From an uncultured Bacteroides sp. (GTDB lineage Bacteria; Bacillota; Clostridia; Lachnospirales; Lachnospiraceae), in the NCBI GenBank assembly GCA_945913015.1, contig CAMECH010000002.1, forward strand, positions 62,001 to 126,000: a stretch of 64,000 nt of DNA, read 5' to 3'. The notes under the pieces are model-generated. The model saw only the letters and a list, made by a program, of their open reading frames with translations. It was not told where the DNA came from and did not search any database. Positions 39,928-51,704 of this stretch are shown here, in pieces; the stretch's first letter is position 1; each line of letters opens with the position of its first letter. The position numbers were made by a program, and so were the translations under genes.

Positions 39928-40812
39928 CTAACCCTTAGTCTTTATATCTTTGTCTATATCCCTGTGCTCTGTCTTAAGGCCGTATTCCATTCCCGAAAGC
40001 CGTTTTGCAATTGCATTCGCAAGCGTTACCGAACGATGTTTACCGCCCGTGCAGCCAATCGCAATTACAAGACTGTTCTTGCCTTCAAGCACATAGTTCG
40101 GAATCAAAAATCTTAACATATCCTCAAGCTTATCAAGGAACTGTGCGGCAGCGTCAAACTGCATGACATACTCCTGTATTTCCCTGTCATTGCCTGTAAG
40201 ATGCCTAAGCCCCTCAATATAATACGGATTAGGCAGAAAACGCACATCAAACACAAGGTCTGCATCTGCAGGAATCCCGTATTTAAAGCCGAATGACAAT
40301 ACTGTTATAAACAGATTGCTGAATTGCTGGTCATTGACAAATATTCTTTCAAGCTCCTGTTTTAATTCTCTTGTCAGAAGCTGGCTTGTATCTATAATAT
40401 AATCGGCTTTCTTCTTAAGAAAACTAAGCTTTTCACGTTCAAGCCTGATACCCTGGTCTACACGCCCCTCTTTTGCCAGCGGATGTGTACGCCTTGTCTC
40501 CTTATACCTCTTTACAAGGACATCATCACTGGCATCAAGATAAAGTATTCTGTAATCGAACCTGCGCCACTTCATCTCATCAAGTACATTTGAAAGCTCA
40601 TCAAGTGCATCACCGCTTCGGATATCCACGCCAAGCGCTATATCACTGCCTTCCTTCTCCTGTGAAAACGCAAGCTCTGCAAACTTCATTACAAGCGAAA
40701 TAGGCATATTGTCGCAGCAGTAATATCCTGCATCTTCAAGTACTTTTAATGCTGTTGATTTTCCTGCACCTGACATACCGGTCACAATTACCATTCTCAT
40801 ATCTGTCTCCAT
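39928..40812 (-). CDS. rapZ: RNase adapter / nucleotide-binding protein RapZ (YvcJ)
   Basis: VIVTGMSGAGKSTALKVLEDAGYYCCDNMP; GCTGGKHRSV. Confidence 0.95.
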   Translation of the reverse strand: METDMRMVIVTGMSGAGKSTALKVLEDAGYYCCDNMPISLVMKFAELAFSQEKEGSDIALGVDIRSGDALDELSNVLDEMKWRRFDYRILYLDASDDVLVKRYKETRRTHPLAKEGRVDQGIRLEREKLSFLKKKADYIIDTSQLLTRELKQELERIFVNDQQFSNLFITVLSFGFKYGIPADADLVFDVRFLPNPYYIEGLRHLTGNDREIQEYVMQFDAAAQFLDKLEDMLRFLIPNYVLEGKNSLVIAIGCTGGKHRSVTLANAIAKRLSGMEYGLKTEHRDIDKDIKTKG

Positions 40813-40828
40813 TTCAACTGCCAACACT

Positions 40829-41734
40829 TCAAATCTTCTTTACTTCAAGTTCAAGCTCGACTCCATAAATCTGCTTGATTTTCCTTTTGACTTCATCAGT
40901 CAGTTCTATGACATCACAGGCTGTAGCACTGCCTGTATTAATTACAAATCCGGCATGCTTCTCTGAAACCTGCGCTCCTCCGACCTTAAATCCCTTAAGT
41001 CCTGCATCTGCAATCAGCTTACCCGCAAAAAATCCTTCCGGCCTTTTAAATGTGCTGCCTGCGCTTGGATATTCAAGCGGCTGCTTCTCCCTGCGCTTTT
41101 CTGCAAGTTCTTTCATCCGGGAGCGTATCTGTGCCTCGTCACCTTTCTCCAGCTTAAATACCGCCAAAAGCACTATATATCCTTTTTTCTGGATAATACT
41201 TGTTCTGTACCCCAGTTCAAGTTCATCATTGGAAAGCGTCACCACATTGCCCTCTTGTGTAAGCACAGTTGCCGACACAATTATGTCTTTGATTTCTCCG
41301 CCGTATGCTCCGGCATTCATGACAACTGCTCCGCCTACCGTCCCCGGAATTCCCGATGCAAACTCAAATCCGGTAAGTCCTTTTGCCGCAGCCTCGTTGC
41401 CAATTCTCGAAAGCTTTGCCCCTGCCTGAACCGATATCATGTCATTATCCTGCATTGTGATATCCGAAAATTCCTCTCCGAGCCTGATAATCATCCCCCG
41501 GTATCCTTCATCACTTATCAGCATATTGCTTCCGTTACCAAGAACATAATATGCAATACCATGTCTTTTTGCACATTCAGTAAGCGCTTTTATTTCTTCG
41601 ATGCTTTCAGGTTTCACAAAATAATCGGCATTGCCGCCTATTCTGAATGTTGTATGCAATTTCATCGGTTCGTCAAGAAGCAATCTGTCTTCACCGACAA
41701 TTGCCTTCACCTCATCAACAAAAACTGATTCCAT
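40829..41734 (-). CDS. murB: UDP-N-acetylenolpyruvoylglucosamine reductase
   Basis: TFRIGGNADYFVKP; GIPGTVGGAVVMNAGAYGGEI; YPSAGSTFKRP. Confidence 0.96.
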   Translation of the reverse strand: MESVFVDEVKAIVGEDRLLLDEPMKLHTTFRIGGNADYFVKPESIEEIKALTECAKRHGIAYYVLGNGSNMLISDEGYRGMIIRLGEEFSDITMQDNDMISVQAGAKLSRIGNEAAAKGLTGFEFASGIPGTVGGAVVMNAGAYGGEIKDIIVSATVLTQEGNVVTLSNDELELGYRTSIIQKKGYIVLLAVFKLEKGDEAQIRSRMKELAEKRREKQPLEYPSAGSTFKRPEGFFAGKLIADAGLKGFKVGGAQVSEKHAGFVINTGSATACDVIELTDEVKRKIKQIYGVELELEVKKI

Positions 41735-41770
41735 AACTTACCTGACATGTTCCTTTCAAAACTAAATGAA

Positions 41771-42733
41771 TTAATTTTTTTGCATCATATTCATGACAAG
41801 ATGTGCTGCGCCATATATTCCGGCATCATTGCCGAGCTTTGCCTGAATAATTGGTGTGTTTCTGCTTGGATGGAATACATTTTTCTGATAGCTGCTGCGC
41901 ACAAGCTCCAAAAGGAAATCTCCTGCTGCCGCCATACCTCCGCCAAGCATTATGCACTCAGGATCTGCAATACCTGCGGCACACGCAAGTCCTATTCCGA
42001 GATACTCCGCCACTCTTTCTACAGTTTTCATTGCTATCGCATCGCCGCTCTTCGCCTCATCAAATATGACTTTAGCTGATATATAATTCTGGTTTCTGAG
42101 AGATGACGGTTGCTCCGATTCATTGAGAAAACGCATCGCGGTTCTGACAACTCCCGTAGCGGATGCCACCTGCTCAAGGCATCCTGTTTTACCGCAGTTG
42201 CACCGTTCAGTCTCATCAAAGACTACGGGAATATGCCCTATCTCAGCAGCAGCTCCGTTAGCACCGCAAAGCGGCTTTCCATCTATGATAATTCCTCCGC
42301 CGACACCCGTTCCGAGCGTTACAAAAAGCATGCTTGACACCTTCATGCCCGCTTCACAGTATTCTCCCAGTGCTGCCATATTTGCATCATTACCTGTAAA
42401 TACGGGAATCCCCGTCAAATCTTCAAGTATCTTTCCGGCATTAATAACTCCCCATCCGAGATTGACACATTTGTTGACTGTGCCGTCAGCCATTACAGAC
42501 CCCGGAACACCAAGTCCTATTCCTGCTATATTTTCAGACAAAAGCCCCGACTTAACCGTCTGTTCCTTCACAAAGTCTGCAATATCCTGCAAAATATGGC
42601 TTCCGCCTTCTTCCTTGTTAGTCGGAAACTCAAATTTGCCGCACAGCTTTCCGTCCTTGTCAAAAAGCCCCGCTTTAACCGATGTTCCTCCTATGTCTAT
42701 GCCATAATAGTACATATCAGATTTCATCATCAT
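41771..42733 (-). CDS. ROK family glucokinase
   Basis: YYGIDIGGTSVKAGLFD; GNDANMAALGE; CNCGKTGCLEQVAS. Confidence 0.92.
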   Translation of the reverse strand: MMMKSDMYYYGIDIGGTSVKAGLFDKDGKLCGKFEFPTNKEEGGSHILQDIADFVKEQTVKSGLLSENIAGIGLGVPGSVMADGTVNKCVNLGWGVINAGKILEDLTGIPVFTGNDANMAALGEYCEAGMKVSSMLFVTLGTGVGGGIIIDGKPLCGANGAAAEIGHIPVVFDETERCNCGKTGCLEQVASATGVVRTAMRFLNESEQPSSLRNQNYISAKVIFDEAKSGDAIAMKTVERVAEYLGIGLACAAGIADPECIMLGGGMAAAGDFLLELVRSSYQKNVFHPSRNTPIIQAKLGNDAGIYGAAHLVMNMMQKN

Positions 42734-43670
42734 CTTCCTCTGTCTTCATAAGGTTTTCCTGAACACGCCTGTAAAGTTCTTTGGCCGCATTATATCCCAT
42801 AGCCTTCGTTCTGTGGTTGACGGCAGCCGCCTCAACAATTACGGCAAGATTACGGCCCGGGCGTATAGGTAATGTATGGCACACTACCTTGTTACCAAGA
42901 TATTCAGTATACTCTTCTTCAAGTCCAAGTCTGTCATATTCTTTTTCACGATTCCAGTCCTCAAGCTTGATAACCATATCTATCTGCTGTGTCTCTTTGA
43001 CGCTCTCAACACCAAACTGTGTCTTTACGTCAATGATTCCGATGCCTCTTAACTCAATGAAATATTTTGTGATTCCCGGAGCTGTTCCTATAAGTGTTTC
43101 ATCGCTTACTTTGCGGATTTCAACGGCATCATCCGTTACAAGACGGTGTCCGCGCTTGATAAGCTCAAGGGCAGCTTCGCTTTTTCCAATACCGCTTTCG
43201 CCTGTTATAAGCACGCCTACACCATATACATCAACAAGAACACCGTGAATTACTATGCACGGTGCAAGCTGCACATTCAGCCAGCGTATTGTCTCTGCCA
43301 TAAATGAAGATGTTGCATCATGCGATTTAAGCACAGGCACTCCGTACTTCAACGCAATTTCAATCACACTGTCATCCGGCTCTAAATCCCTGCAGAATAC
43401 CACACATGGAATATTGCTTGACAAAAGCTGTGTATATCTTAATTTTCTTTCATCAGGCGACAATGAATCCAGATAAGCCTGCTCAACATATCCGATTACC
43501 TGAATGCGTTCATTGTCAAAATGGTCATAAAAACCTGCAAGCTGCAAAGCCGGTCTGTTTACATCAGGCTGATGTACCCATATTGATGCAGTATCAATCT
43601 GTGGTGTCTTGTTGATAAGCTGCATTTTCTTTATGATTTTGGATAATTTTACTTTTTCAGAAGCTGCCAT
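42717..43670 (-). CDS. hprK: HPr kinase/phosphorylase
   Basis: GVGVLITGESGIGKSEAALELIKRGHRLVTDDAVEI; ELRGIGIIDV. Confidence 0.96.
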   Translation of the reverse strand: MAASEKVKLSKIIKKMQLINKTPQIDTASIWVHQPDVNRPALQLAGFYDHFDNERIQVIGYVEQAYLDSLSPDERKLRYTQLLSSNIPCVVFCRDLEPDDSVIEIALKYGVPVLKSHDATSSFMAETIRWLNVQLAPCIVIHGVLVDVYGVGVLITGESGIGKSEAALELIKRGHRLVTDDAVEIRKVSDETLIGTAPGITKYFIELRGIGIIDVKTQFGVESVKETQQIDMVIKLEDWNREKEYDRLGLEEEYTEYLGNKVVCHTLPIRPGRNLAVIVEAAAVNHRTKAMGYNAAKELYRRVQENLMKTEEDDDEI

Positions 43671-43833
43671 ATTCTTCTTGTCTCCATTCCGGGAACACTT
43701 TTTCGCTCACAAAATGCTTATGGAAACGCTTTTTCCGCCGCACAGGATAATTTGTGGCATTCCCAACACAAATTCACTTATATTATTTACATTATAATCT
43801 ATCCAACTTTATCAATCAACCGCAAACACAATA

Positions 43834-45756
43834 TTAATGAAAATACCGGTATATGTTTTCCGCAACCTGCCTCGTTATGCCGTCTGCCTGCATAAGCTCC
43901 TCAACATCTGCATTTCTTATGACATTAATATCCAGAAAATGTTTCATCAGTGCACGTCTTCTCGCCGGACCTACCCCCTCAATATCATCAAGCACAGAAC
44001 TCACCTGTGCCTTGCTCCTCAGGCTTCTGTGATACTCAATCGCAAACCTGTGAGCCTCGTCCTGCACCCTTGTAATAAGCTTAAATCCTTCGCTGTGCCT
44101 GTCAATCGGTATTTCAATATTATTGTAATACAGTCCTCTTGTTCTGTGACTGTCATCCTTGACCATTCCGCATACAGGAATACTAAGTCCAAGCTCACCA
44201 AGCACCTCAAGCGCGATATTAACCTGCCCGCGCCCGCCATCCATCATAATCAGATCCGGATATACATTAAAACCTGACAGATGCACTTTTTCTGTTTTAA
44301 TTTCAGCATCATCCGCATTTACTATTATTTCCTGTTCTTTTAAAAGCCTGTCCTTGTGCTCCTGTTCCGTAAGAATTCTTTTTTCTTCCATTCCTCTTGT
44401 AAAACGCCTTGTAAGCACTTCTCTCATGCTCTTATAGTCATCGGGGCCTTTGACTGTCCTAATCCTGAACTTTCTGTAATCGTTGTTCTTCGGTCTTCCA
44501 TCCTCAAACACTACCATTGAGCCTACAGATTCAATACCGTTAGTATTGGAAATATCGTATGCCTCGACCCTCTTTATCTTCTCAATGCCCAGCCAGTCTG
44601 CAACCTCCTGCATTGCGCCGGTTGTTTTCTTCTGCTCGTTCTTAATGCGCTCATTATCCTTTTCAAGCACCATCTGCGCATTCTTAAATGCAAGCTCTAC
44701 CATCTTTTCTTTTGTACCCTTTTTAGGTGTAATGATTGACACCTTAAGTCCGCGCTTTTTGGTAAGCCATTCACTTATTACAGCGTTTTCTTCAAGCTCG
44801 TCCTGTACCATAATTGTTCCCGGAATAAATGGTGTTCCGCCATAATACTGCTTCATAAATTCCTGAATAATTTCGCTGCGGCTGTCATTGGCTGCGACAG
44901 ACATATGAAAATGTTCTCTTCCAAGAAGCTTTCCGCCCCTGATAAAAAATACCTGCACCACAGCATCATCTCCCTGCATAGCACAGGCAATAACATCCCT
45001 GTCCTCAAATCCGCTGTCTGTAATTTTCTGTTTCTGGGATATCTGCTTAACGCTTGCAATCAAATCACGGTACTCAGCAGCCTCCTCAAACTCAAGCTTA
45101 TCGGATGCCTCCATCATTTTACTCTTAAGGCTGTTAAGAATCCCTGTGTAATTACCGTTAAGAAAATCAATAACCTGCTTTATGGCTTCGTGGTATTCCT
45201 CCTCACTCACACAGCCCTGACACGGTGCACTGCACTGTTTTATGTGATAATTAAGGCATGGCCTGTCCTTGCCTATATCCGCCGGAAGTTTTCTGTTGCA
45301 CGTTCTGATTTTATACAGTTTGCACAGAAGTTCTATTGTATCCTTGACCGCTCCTGCACTGGTGTATGGTCCGAAATATCTGCATTTATCCTTTTTCATT
45401 GTTCTTGCAAAAAGCACACGGGGATATTTCTCATTAACAGTAACCTTTATGAACGGATATGACTTATCATCCTTGAGCATAGTATTGTACTTGGGACGAT
45501 GTTCCTTAATCAGATTGCACTCAAGTACCAGCGCTTCCAGCTCTGAATCCGTAATTATATATTCAAAATGGTCAATATTGGACACCATATGCTGGATTTT
45601 CACCGAGAGATTCCTGCTGCTCTGAAAATACTGCCTCACGCGGTTCTTAAGGCTGATTGCCTTACCTACATATATAATTGTGTCAGCTTTATCATGCATA
45701 ATATAAACTCCCGGTTTTGCCGGAAGTTTTTTCAATTCCTCTTCAATATCAAACAT
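43834..45756 (-). CDS. uvrC: UvrABC system protein C
   Basis: [59 protein letters not shown]. Confidence 0.97.
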   Translation of the reverse strand: MFDIEEELKKLPAKPGVYIMHDKADTIIYVGKAISLKNRVRQYFQSSRNLSVKIQHMVSNIDHFEYIITDSELEALVLECNLIKEHRPKYNTMLKDDKSYPFIKVTVNEKYPRVLFARTMKKDKCRYFGPYTSAGAVKDTIELLCKLYKIRTCNRKLPADIGKDRPCLNYHIKQCSAPCQGCVSEEEYHEAIKQVIDFLNGNYTGILNSLKSKMMEASDKLEFEEAAEYRDLIASVKQISQKQKITDSGFEDRDVIACAMQGDDAVVQVFFIRGGKLLGREHFHMSVAANDSRSEIIQEFMKQYYGGTPFIPGTIMVQDELEENAVISEWLTKKRGLKVSIITPKKGTKEKMVELAFKNAQMVLEKDNERIKNEQKKTTGAMQEVADWLGIEKIKRVEAYDISNTNGIESVGSMVVFEDGRPKNNDYRKFRIRTVKGPDDYKSMREVLTRRFTRGMEEKRILTEQEHKDRLLKEQEIIVNADDAEIKTEKVHLSGFNVYPDLIMMDGGRGQVNIALEVLGELGLSIPVCGMVKDDSHRTRGLYYNNIEIPIDRHSEGFKLITRVQDEAHRFAIEYHRSLRSKAQVSSVLDDIEGVGPARRRALMKHFLDINVIRNADVEELMQADGITRQVAENIYRYFH

Positions 45757-45834
45757 ATCTTTCACACCATTTCCCATTCCAAGAACGCTTTATTGCAATT
45801 TATCCCACCGGCACTGCATAAAACACTCAGGGCA

Positions 45835-45881
45835 GGCACATCACGCATCAGATAATGCATGGCGTTCCTGCCCCTCTAAGC
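45835..45881 (-). terminator. ftsH-side terminator hairpin
   Basis: AGGGGCAGG...CCTGCCCT inverted repeat downstream of ftsH. Confidence 0.5.
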
Positions 45882-45890
45882 TGATTCCAA

Positions 45891-47804
45891 TCAATCTGCA
45901 AATTCTGCCGCAGCAGGTACAGGCTGTGGATTTTTAACTTCGTTATATATTTCCATAAACTGCTTTCCTGTTATCGTTTCCTCCTCATACAGGAAATCGG
46001 CAATTTTGTCCAATACACTGCGGTTTTTGGCAAGCAATGCTTTTGCCTCTTCAAAACATTTCCTAAGGAGTTCCCTCACCTCTGAATCAATCTCTGCTGC
46101 CGTTACATCGCTGCAATTAAGCACTGTACGTCCGTCCAGATATCTGTTTTCAACTGATTCAAGACTCATAAGTCCAAATTTATCCGACATTCCGTACTGC
46201 GTAATCATAGCTCTGGCCATACTTGTAGCCTTCTCTATGTCATTGGATGCACCTGTCGTGACGCTGTCAAACACAAGCTCTTCGGCTGCTCGTCCGCCAA
46301 GCAGCGTGACTATCCGGGTCATAAGCTCATCCTTTGTCATGAGGTATTTCTCTTCTTCAGGAACCTGCATTACATATCCGAGTGACCCCATAGTACGCGG
46401 TACAATCGTTATCTTCTGAACCGGCTCTGCATTTTTCTTCAAGGCAGTAATAAGCGCATGTCCGACTTCATGGTAAGCAACAGTTCTTTTTTCTTCTTTG
46501 CTTAAGATTCTGTCCTTCTTCTCCTTACCCGCAATGACTACCTCAACAGCTTCAAACAAATCTTTCTGTGAAACATATTTTCTCCCTGCCTTTACAGCCA
46601 TGATAGCTGCTTCATTAATCATGTTAGCAAGGTCAGAGCCTACTGCTCCGGATGTTGCAAGTGCAATGGCATCAAGGTCAACCGTATCATCCATAAGAAC
46701 GCCCTTTGAATGAACCTTAAGAGTATCGACTCTTCCTTTAAGGTCAGGTTTATCGACAATAATTCTTCTGTCAAATCTTCCCGGTCTTAAGAGTGCCTTA
46801 TCAAGCACATCCGGTCTGTTTGTTGCGGCAAGTATGAATATACCCTTGGAGGCGTCAAAGCCATCCATCTCCGACAAAAGCTGGTTGAGTGTCTGCTCAC
46901 GCTCATCATTGCCACCAAGCTTTGAATCCCTGCTTTTACCGATTGCATCAATTTCATCTATAAAAATAATACATGGTGCCGACTGCTGTGCCTGCTTGAA
47001 CAAATCTCTAACACGGGATGCACCCACACCAACAAACATTTCCACAAAATCAGAACCGGAAAGTGAGAAGAACGGAACTTTCGCCTCACCGGCAACTGCC
47101 TTGGCCAGAAGCGTCTTACCTGTTCCCGGAGGTCCTACAAGAAGTGCACCTTTCGGAAGCTTTGCACCGATATGCGAATATTTCTCAGGATTATGCAGGA
47201 AATCAACTATCTCAGTGAGTGATTCTTTCGCTTCATCCTGCCCTGCCACATCTTTAAATGTGACTCCGGTCTCCTTCTGTACATATACCTTGGCATTGCT
47301 TTTTCCGACACCCATGCCCATAATTCCGCCGCCGTTCTTGGCCATTCTCCTGTAAATAAGTCCGAACAGCAGATAAATGAAGAGAAGCGGCAGGACATAT
47401 GCAACCAGGAAATCAACTATTGATGAATTGGTGCTCGGTATATATCCGCTGAATTTTATGTTATTTTCTTCAAGTTTGCCTATTATCTCGTCATCATTAA
47501 GATATCCCGTATAGTACGTATACTTAACACCCATAGAATTATTCTGCTTCACGGGCTCTATCAGTATTCTGTCCGATTCAAACGAAACTTTGGCAATCTC
47601 TCCGTCATCAATCATATCAAGGAACTCATCATAAGTCACTTCCTTGTAAGTTGCGTCCTTAACCATGCTGTTAAGCCAGCTTATTCCGATAAACGTAATT
47701 AATGCCGCAATAATCAAAATTACTATTGTCTGATTAAATTTGGGACCACGGTTTCCATCCTGATTGCCGCCGTTGCCCTGACTGTTATTCTGTCTATTAT
47801 CCAT
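45891..47804 (-). CDS. ftsH: ATP-dependent zinc metalloprotease FtsH
   Basis: LVGPPGTGKTLLAKAVAGEA; RPDVLDKALLRPGRFDR; AYHEVGHAL. Confidence 0.97.
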   Translation of the reverse strand: MDNRQNNSQGNGGNQDGNRGPKFNQTIVILIIAALITFIGISWLNSMVKDATYKEVTYDEFLDMIDDGEIAKVSFESDRILIEPVKQNNSMGVKYTYYTGYLNDDEIIGKLEENNIKFSGYIPSTNSSIVDFLVAYVLPLLFIYLLFGLIYRRMAKNGGGIMGMGVGKSNAKVYVQKETGVTFKDVAGQDEAKESLTEIVDFLHNPEKYSHIGAKLPKGALLVGPPGTGKTLLAKAVAGEAKVPFFSLSGSDFVEMFVGVGASRVRDLFKQAQQSAPCIIFIDEIDAIGKSRDSKLGGNDEREQTLNQLLSEMDGFDASKGIFILAATNRPDVLDKALLRPGRFDRRIIVDKPDLKGRVDTLKVHSKGVLMDDTVDLDAIALATSGAVGSDLANMINEAAIMAVKAGRKYVSQKDLFEAVEVVIAGKEKKDRILSKEEKRTVAYHEVGHALITALKKNAEPVQKITIVPRTMGSLGYVMQVPEEEKYLMTKDELMTRIVTLLGGRAAEELVFDSVTTGASNDIEKATSMARAMITQYGMSDKFGLMSLESVENRYLDGRTVLNCSDVTAAEIDSEVRELLRKCFEEAKALLAKNRSVLDKIADFLYEEETITGKQFMEIYNEVKNPQPVPAAAEFAD

Positions 47805-48017
47805 TATTTTCTTTTCTCTTTCTATATTTAATGTGCATTTATTTACATGGGATTATTATATGGATTTTTTGCAATAAAATCAACTCCATATAATGTGAAT
47901 TTTATATGTACGAAATTTTTTTAAATACTTGTGGAAATTAAATTAGTTTCGTTGTATACTATAAAAGTGTTTGTAAATTGTTTGTAATATATGAACTTAC
48001 TACGAAGGAGGTTTATC

Positions 48018-49628
48018 ATGCCCGTAAAATATGTATTTGTTACAGGTGGTGTTGTTTCAGGTTTAGGAAAGGGAATTACTGCGGCTTCACTTGGTCGTCT
48101 TTTGAAATCCAGAGGATTTTCGGTCACAATGCAGAAGTTTGATCCATATATCAATATTGATCCAGGTACAATGAACCCGATTCAGCATGGTGAAGTGTTT
48201 GTAACTGATGACGGTGCTGAAACTGACCTTGACCTCGGACATTATGAGAGATTTATCGACGAAAGTCTTACTAAAAATTCCAATGTAACAACAGGAAAAA
48301 TCTACTGGTCCGTTCTTTCAAAGGAACGCCGCGGAGATTTCGGCGGAGGAACAGTTCAGGTAATTCCTCATATTACCAATGAAATCAAGGGACGTTTTTA
48401 CCGTGATTACTCATCTGATGAGACAAAAATTGCCATTATCGAAGTCGGAGGAACAGTCGGTGATATCGAAAGCCAGCCTTTCCTTGAGGCAATCCGCCAG
48501 TTCCAGCATGAGGTTGGCAGAGAAAATGCAATTCTTATTCACGTAACACTTATACCGTATCTTCGTGCTTCAGGCGAGATGAAGACAAAGCCTACACAGG
48601 CAAGCGTTAAGGAACTGCAGGGAATGGGAATCCAGCCGGATATCATAGTATGCCGTTCAGAGCATCCTCTTGATAAGGGTCTTAAGGATAAGATTGCTTT
48701 GTTCTGTAATGTTCCAAGTTCACATGTACTTCAGAATCTTGATGTTGACATTTTATACGAAGCACCTCTTGCAATGGAGGAAGAACACCTTGCGCAGGTT
48801 GCATGCGAATGTCTTAATCTTGAATGCCCTGAACCGGATCTTTCTGAATGGCGTGATATGTGTACTGCATGGAAGAATCCTAAGACAAGCGTAGATATTG
48901 CACTTGTAGGAAAGTATACACAGCTCCATGATGCATATATCAGTGTTGTTGAAGCCTTAAAGCACGGCGGAGTATTTAACTATGCTTCGGTCAATATCAA
49001 ATGGGTTGACTCAGAGCTTCTGAATAAAGATAACATCAATGAAATGCTCGGCGATGTATCAGGTATTATCGTTCCGGGCGGTTTTGGTGACCGTGGTATC
49101 GAAGGAATGATTCTCGCTGCGCAGTATGCACGTGAAAACAAAGTTCCTTATCTTGGTCTCTGTCTCGGTATGCAGATTGCGCTTATTGAATTTGCAAGAA
49201 ATGTTCTTGGTTACTCAGATGCACACAGTGTTGAGCTTCAGCCTGAAACTACTCATCCTGTCATCCATCTTATGCCTGATCAGGAAGGTATTGATGATAT
49301 CGGCGGAACATTACGTCTCGGTTCATATCCTTGTGTACTTAACACAAAAAGCAAGGCATATGAATTATATGGCAGTGAAACCATTCATGAAAGACATCGC
49401 CACCGCTATGAGGTAAACAACGATTACCGCAAGGCATTCACCGATAACGGCATGATGCTTTCAGGAATTTCACCTGACGGACGCATTGTTGAGATGATTG
49501 AAAATGTTAATCATCCTTGGTTTCTTGGAACTCAGGCACATCCTGAACTCAAGTCACGCCCTAATCGTCCGCATCCTCTTTTCAAGGGCTTCATAAAGGC
49601 AGCTCTTGATTATAAGGAAAATAACTAA
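48018..49628 (+). CDS. pyrG: CTP synthase
   Basis: [50 protein letters not shown]. Confidence 0.97.
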   Translation: MPVKYVFVTGGVVSGLGKGITAASLGRLLKSRGFSVTMQKFDPYINIDPGTMNPIQHGEVFVTDDGAETDLDLGHYERFIDESLTKNSNVTTGKIYWSVLSKERRGDFGGGTVQVIPHITNEIKGRFYRDYSSDETKIAIIEVGGTVGDIESQPFLEAIRQFQHEVGRENAILIHVTLIPYLRASGEMKTKPTQASVKELQGMGIQPDIIVCRSEHPLDKGLKDKIALFCNVPSSHVLQNLDVDILYEAPLAMEEEHLAQVACECLNLECPEPDLSEWRDMCTAWKNPKTSVDIALVGKYTQLHDAYISVVEALKHGGVFNYASVNIKWVDSELLNKDNINEMLGDVSGIIVPGGFGDRGIEGMILAAQYARENKVPYLGLCLGMQIALIEFARNVLGYSDAHSVELQPETTHPVIHLMPDQEGIDDIGGTLRLGSYPCVLNTKSKAYELYGSETIHERHRHRYEVNNDYRKAFTDNGMMLSGISPDGRIVEMIENVNHPWFLGTQAHPELKSRPNRPHPLFKGFIKAALDYKENN

Positions 49629-49640
49629 TCACGTACAGCC

Positions 49641-49698
49641 GGAGCTGTTTCATGAAGCCACGTAAATATCGCTTCGTGGAACAGCTTTTAAATTTTAT
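49641..49698 (+). terminator. pyrG terminator
   Basis: GAGCTGTTTCATGAAGC...GCTTCGTGGAACAGCTTTTAAATTTT. Confidence 0.7.
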
Positions 49699-49718
49699 TA
49701 ATACAGGAGTATCTGATA

Positions 49719-50456
49719 ATGAATATTATTGAAGTTACAGACATCAAAAAAAGCTACCGCCGCAAGAAAGTGCTTACCGGCGCTTCTTTTCATGCTACTC
49801 CCGGCGAATGCATAGGAATCGTCGGTGCCAACGGATGCGGTAAATCCACTCTTCTTAATATTCTGTCGGGTTCTCTTAAAGCTGACAGCGGGCAGATCTT
49901 ATATTCCGGGAAAAATCCTTTAAAATCACATCGAATTTTTTCGGAATACATTGGATTCGTACCACAGGAAAATCCTCTGATGAATCATTTATCTGTTTAT
50001 GATAATCTTCGTCTCTGGTACTGTGACAGCAAAAGAAGTCTTGAAGATGATTTAAATTCAGGAATTCTGGCGCATTTTGGCCTTAGTGCCTACAGAGATT
50101 ATGATGTGGCAACTCTCTCCGGCGGCATGAAAAAACGTCTTTCCATAGCCTGTGCCCTTGCAAAGGAGCCTCCGATACTAATTCTTGATGAACCCGGAGC
50201 CTCTCTTGACATCGTGTGCAAAGAGGACATTAAAAATTATCTTGCCTCATATCAGGCACAGGGAAATACCACTATTATTACAAGTCATGAAACCGGCGAG
50301 CTCTCTTTATGCGACCGTATGTATCTGCTCCAGAACGGAGTCCTTACGGAGCTTTATGAGCTTGCAAAACCAATCCGTCAAGACAGTGCAATTGCTGATA
50401 TACTGCTTAACCGCATTTATTCTTCAATTGCCGCTGCAGAATCGAGGCCGGATTGA
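49719..50456 (+). CDS. ABC transporter ATP-binding protein
   Basis: GIVGANGCGKSTLLNILSG Walker A; LSGGMKKRLSIACALAKEPPILILDEP. Confidence 0.93.
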   Translation: MNIIEVTDIKKSYRRKKVLTGASFHATPGECIGIVGANGCGKSTLLNILSGSLKADSGQILYSGKNPLKSHRIFSEYIGFVPQENPLMNHLSVYDNLRLWYCDSKRSLEDDLNSGILAHFGLSAYRDYDVATLSGGMKKRLSIACALAKEPPILILDEPGASLDIVCKEDIKNYLASYQAQGNTTIITSHETGELSLCDRMYLLQNGVLTELYELAKPIRQDSAIADILLNRIYSSIAAAESRPD

Positions 50457-51685
50457 AAAAATCATTATTACTGTTTTACCTTCGTGTAAAATCCGCATTT
50501 TTATCACTTCCGAAAATACTTGCAGCCACCGCTGCATTTTCAATAATTGTTACACTTATTGGTTTTGCCGGCACAAAGCTTCTGTACAGCGATGACGGAA
50601 TGCAGCCTATGGACGTTGCACTCGTTCTTCCTGACGGCAGTGGAATGTATACACGTGCTGCTTTTGCATTTATCAACGAGATTGACACCGTAAAAAGCCA
50701 TTGTTCATTTAGGGAAATGAGCGAAACTGATGCATTTGACGGCTTAAAAAGCGGAAATATCGATGCAATTATCTTTGTTCCCGATAATTTTATCGAGCAC
50801 ATTCTAAACGGCACTAACACACCTGCCGAAGTAATTCTTCCAAAAAGCGGAAAAACTTCATCATCTCCTCTTTTCAGAGAACTGATAAATGCAGGAGTCG
50901 GTGACCTCGCCATTGCACAGGCAGGTATTTATGCTGTGGATGATGTATGCGTAAGACACGGGCTTCGCAGTGAAATCTCCAAAGCGGAACTGTATCTGAA
51001 CGAAAAGTATCTTTCCTATGCATTAAACCGAACCGTCTACTTTGAAAAAGAAACCGTTACTTCCACCGGAAGCCTTACGCTCGTGCAGTTTTATATACGC
51101 ACCGCAATAGTGCTGCTGTTAATGTTTTCATCAATTTCATGTATGCACCTTCTTTTCCGTGAAGGCAGATGTCTGAATGCTTCTTTTTCACGGAAAGGAA
51201 TTAGTACACCGGTAGTTTTACTGAGCAAAACCATTGGGGTTTCTGTCATGTTTTTTGCACTCTCCTCGGTGCTTATACTATTTTGCGCAATAATATCCGG
51301 ATTTTCTGACAGATTTACCTTAATACTGCAACAGGTATCTTCCGGGTTGGGGATTACAGAATTTATTCTTATGTTTGTTGCCATATTTACAACATTCTCT
51401 GTTGCTCAGACAATACTTGGCATTTCGGATAATATTTCTGCTGATGTCGTACTGTTATTTTTACTGACGCTTATAATGATGTTTTTGTCCGGCGCACTTA
51501 TTCCATCTGCGTTTCTGCCGTCAGTCATTCAGAAAATCAGCATATTCATGCCTACAACGTGGATTTTAAATCTGTGGGGAAACATATTATCAGGAACGTT
51601 TGATGCTGTAAATGTAATTGCAAATATTGCTGTATGCTGTGTCTGCACGGCATTACAGGCTTTGTTAGTTAAAATTAATTCTTGA
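50453..51685 (+). CDS. ABC-2 type permease
   Basis: Membrane protein with large extracellular loop; TTG start overlaps the ATPase stop (TTGA). Confidence 0.8.
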   Translation: MKKSLLLFYLRVKSAFLSLPKILAATAAFSIIVTLIGFAGTKLLYSDDGMQPMDVALVLPDGSGMYTRAAFAFINEIDTVKSHCSFREMSETDAFDGLKSGNIDAIIFVPDNFIEHILNGTNTPAEVILPKSGKTSSSPLFRELINAGVGDLAIAQAGIYAVDDVCVRHGLRSEISKAELYLNEKYLSYALNRTVYFEKETVTSTGSLTLVQFYIRTAIVLLLMFSSISCMHLLFREGRCLNASFSRKGISTPVVLLSKTIGVSVMFFALSSVLILFCAIISGFSDRFTLILQQVSSGLGITEFILMFVAIFTTFSVAQTILGISDNISADVVLLFLLTLIMMFLSGALIPSAFLPSVIQKISIFMPTTWILNLWGNILSGTFDAVNVIANIAVCCVCTALQALLVKINS

Positions 51686-51704
51686 TTTAATTTAGGAGAT
51701 TTTG

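Noticed and set aside
47941-48017. pyrG reiterative-transcription attenuator
   Set aside because: No convincing GGG start run or attenuator hairpin seen before pyrG.
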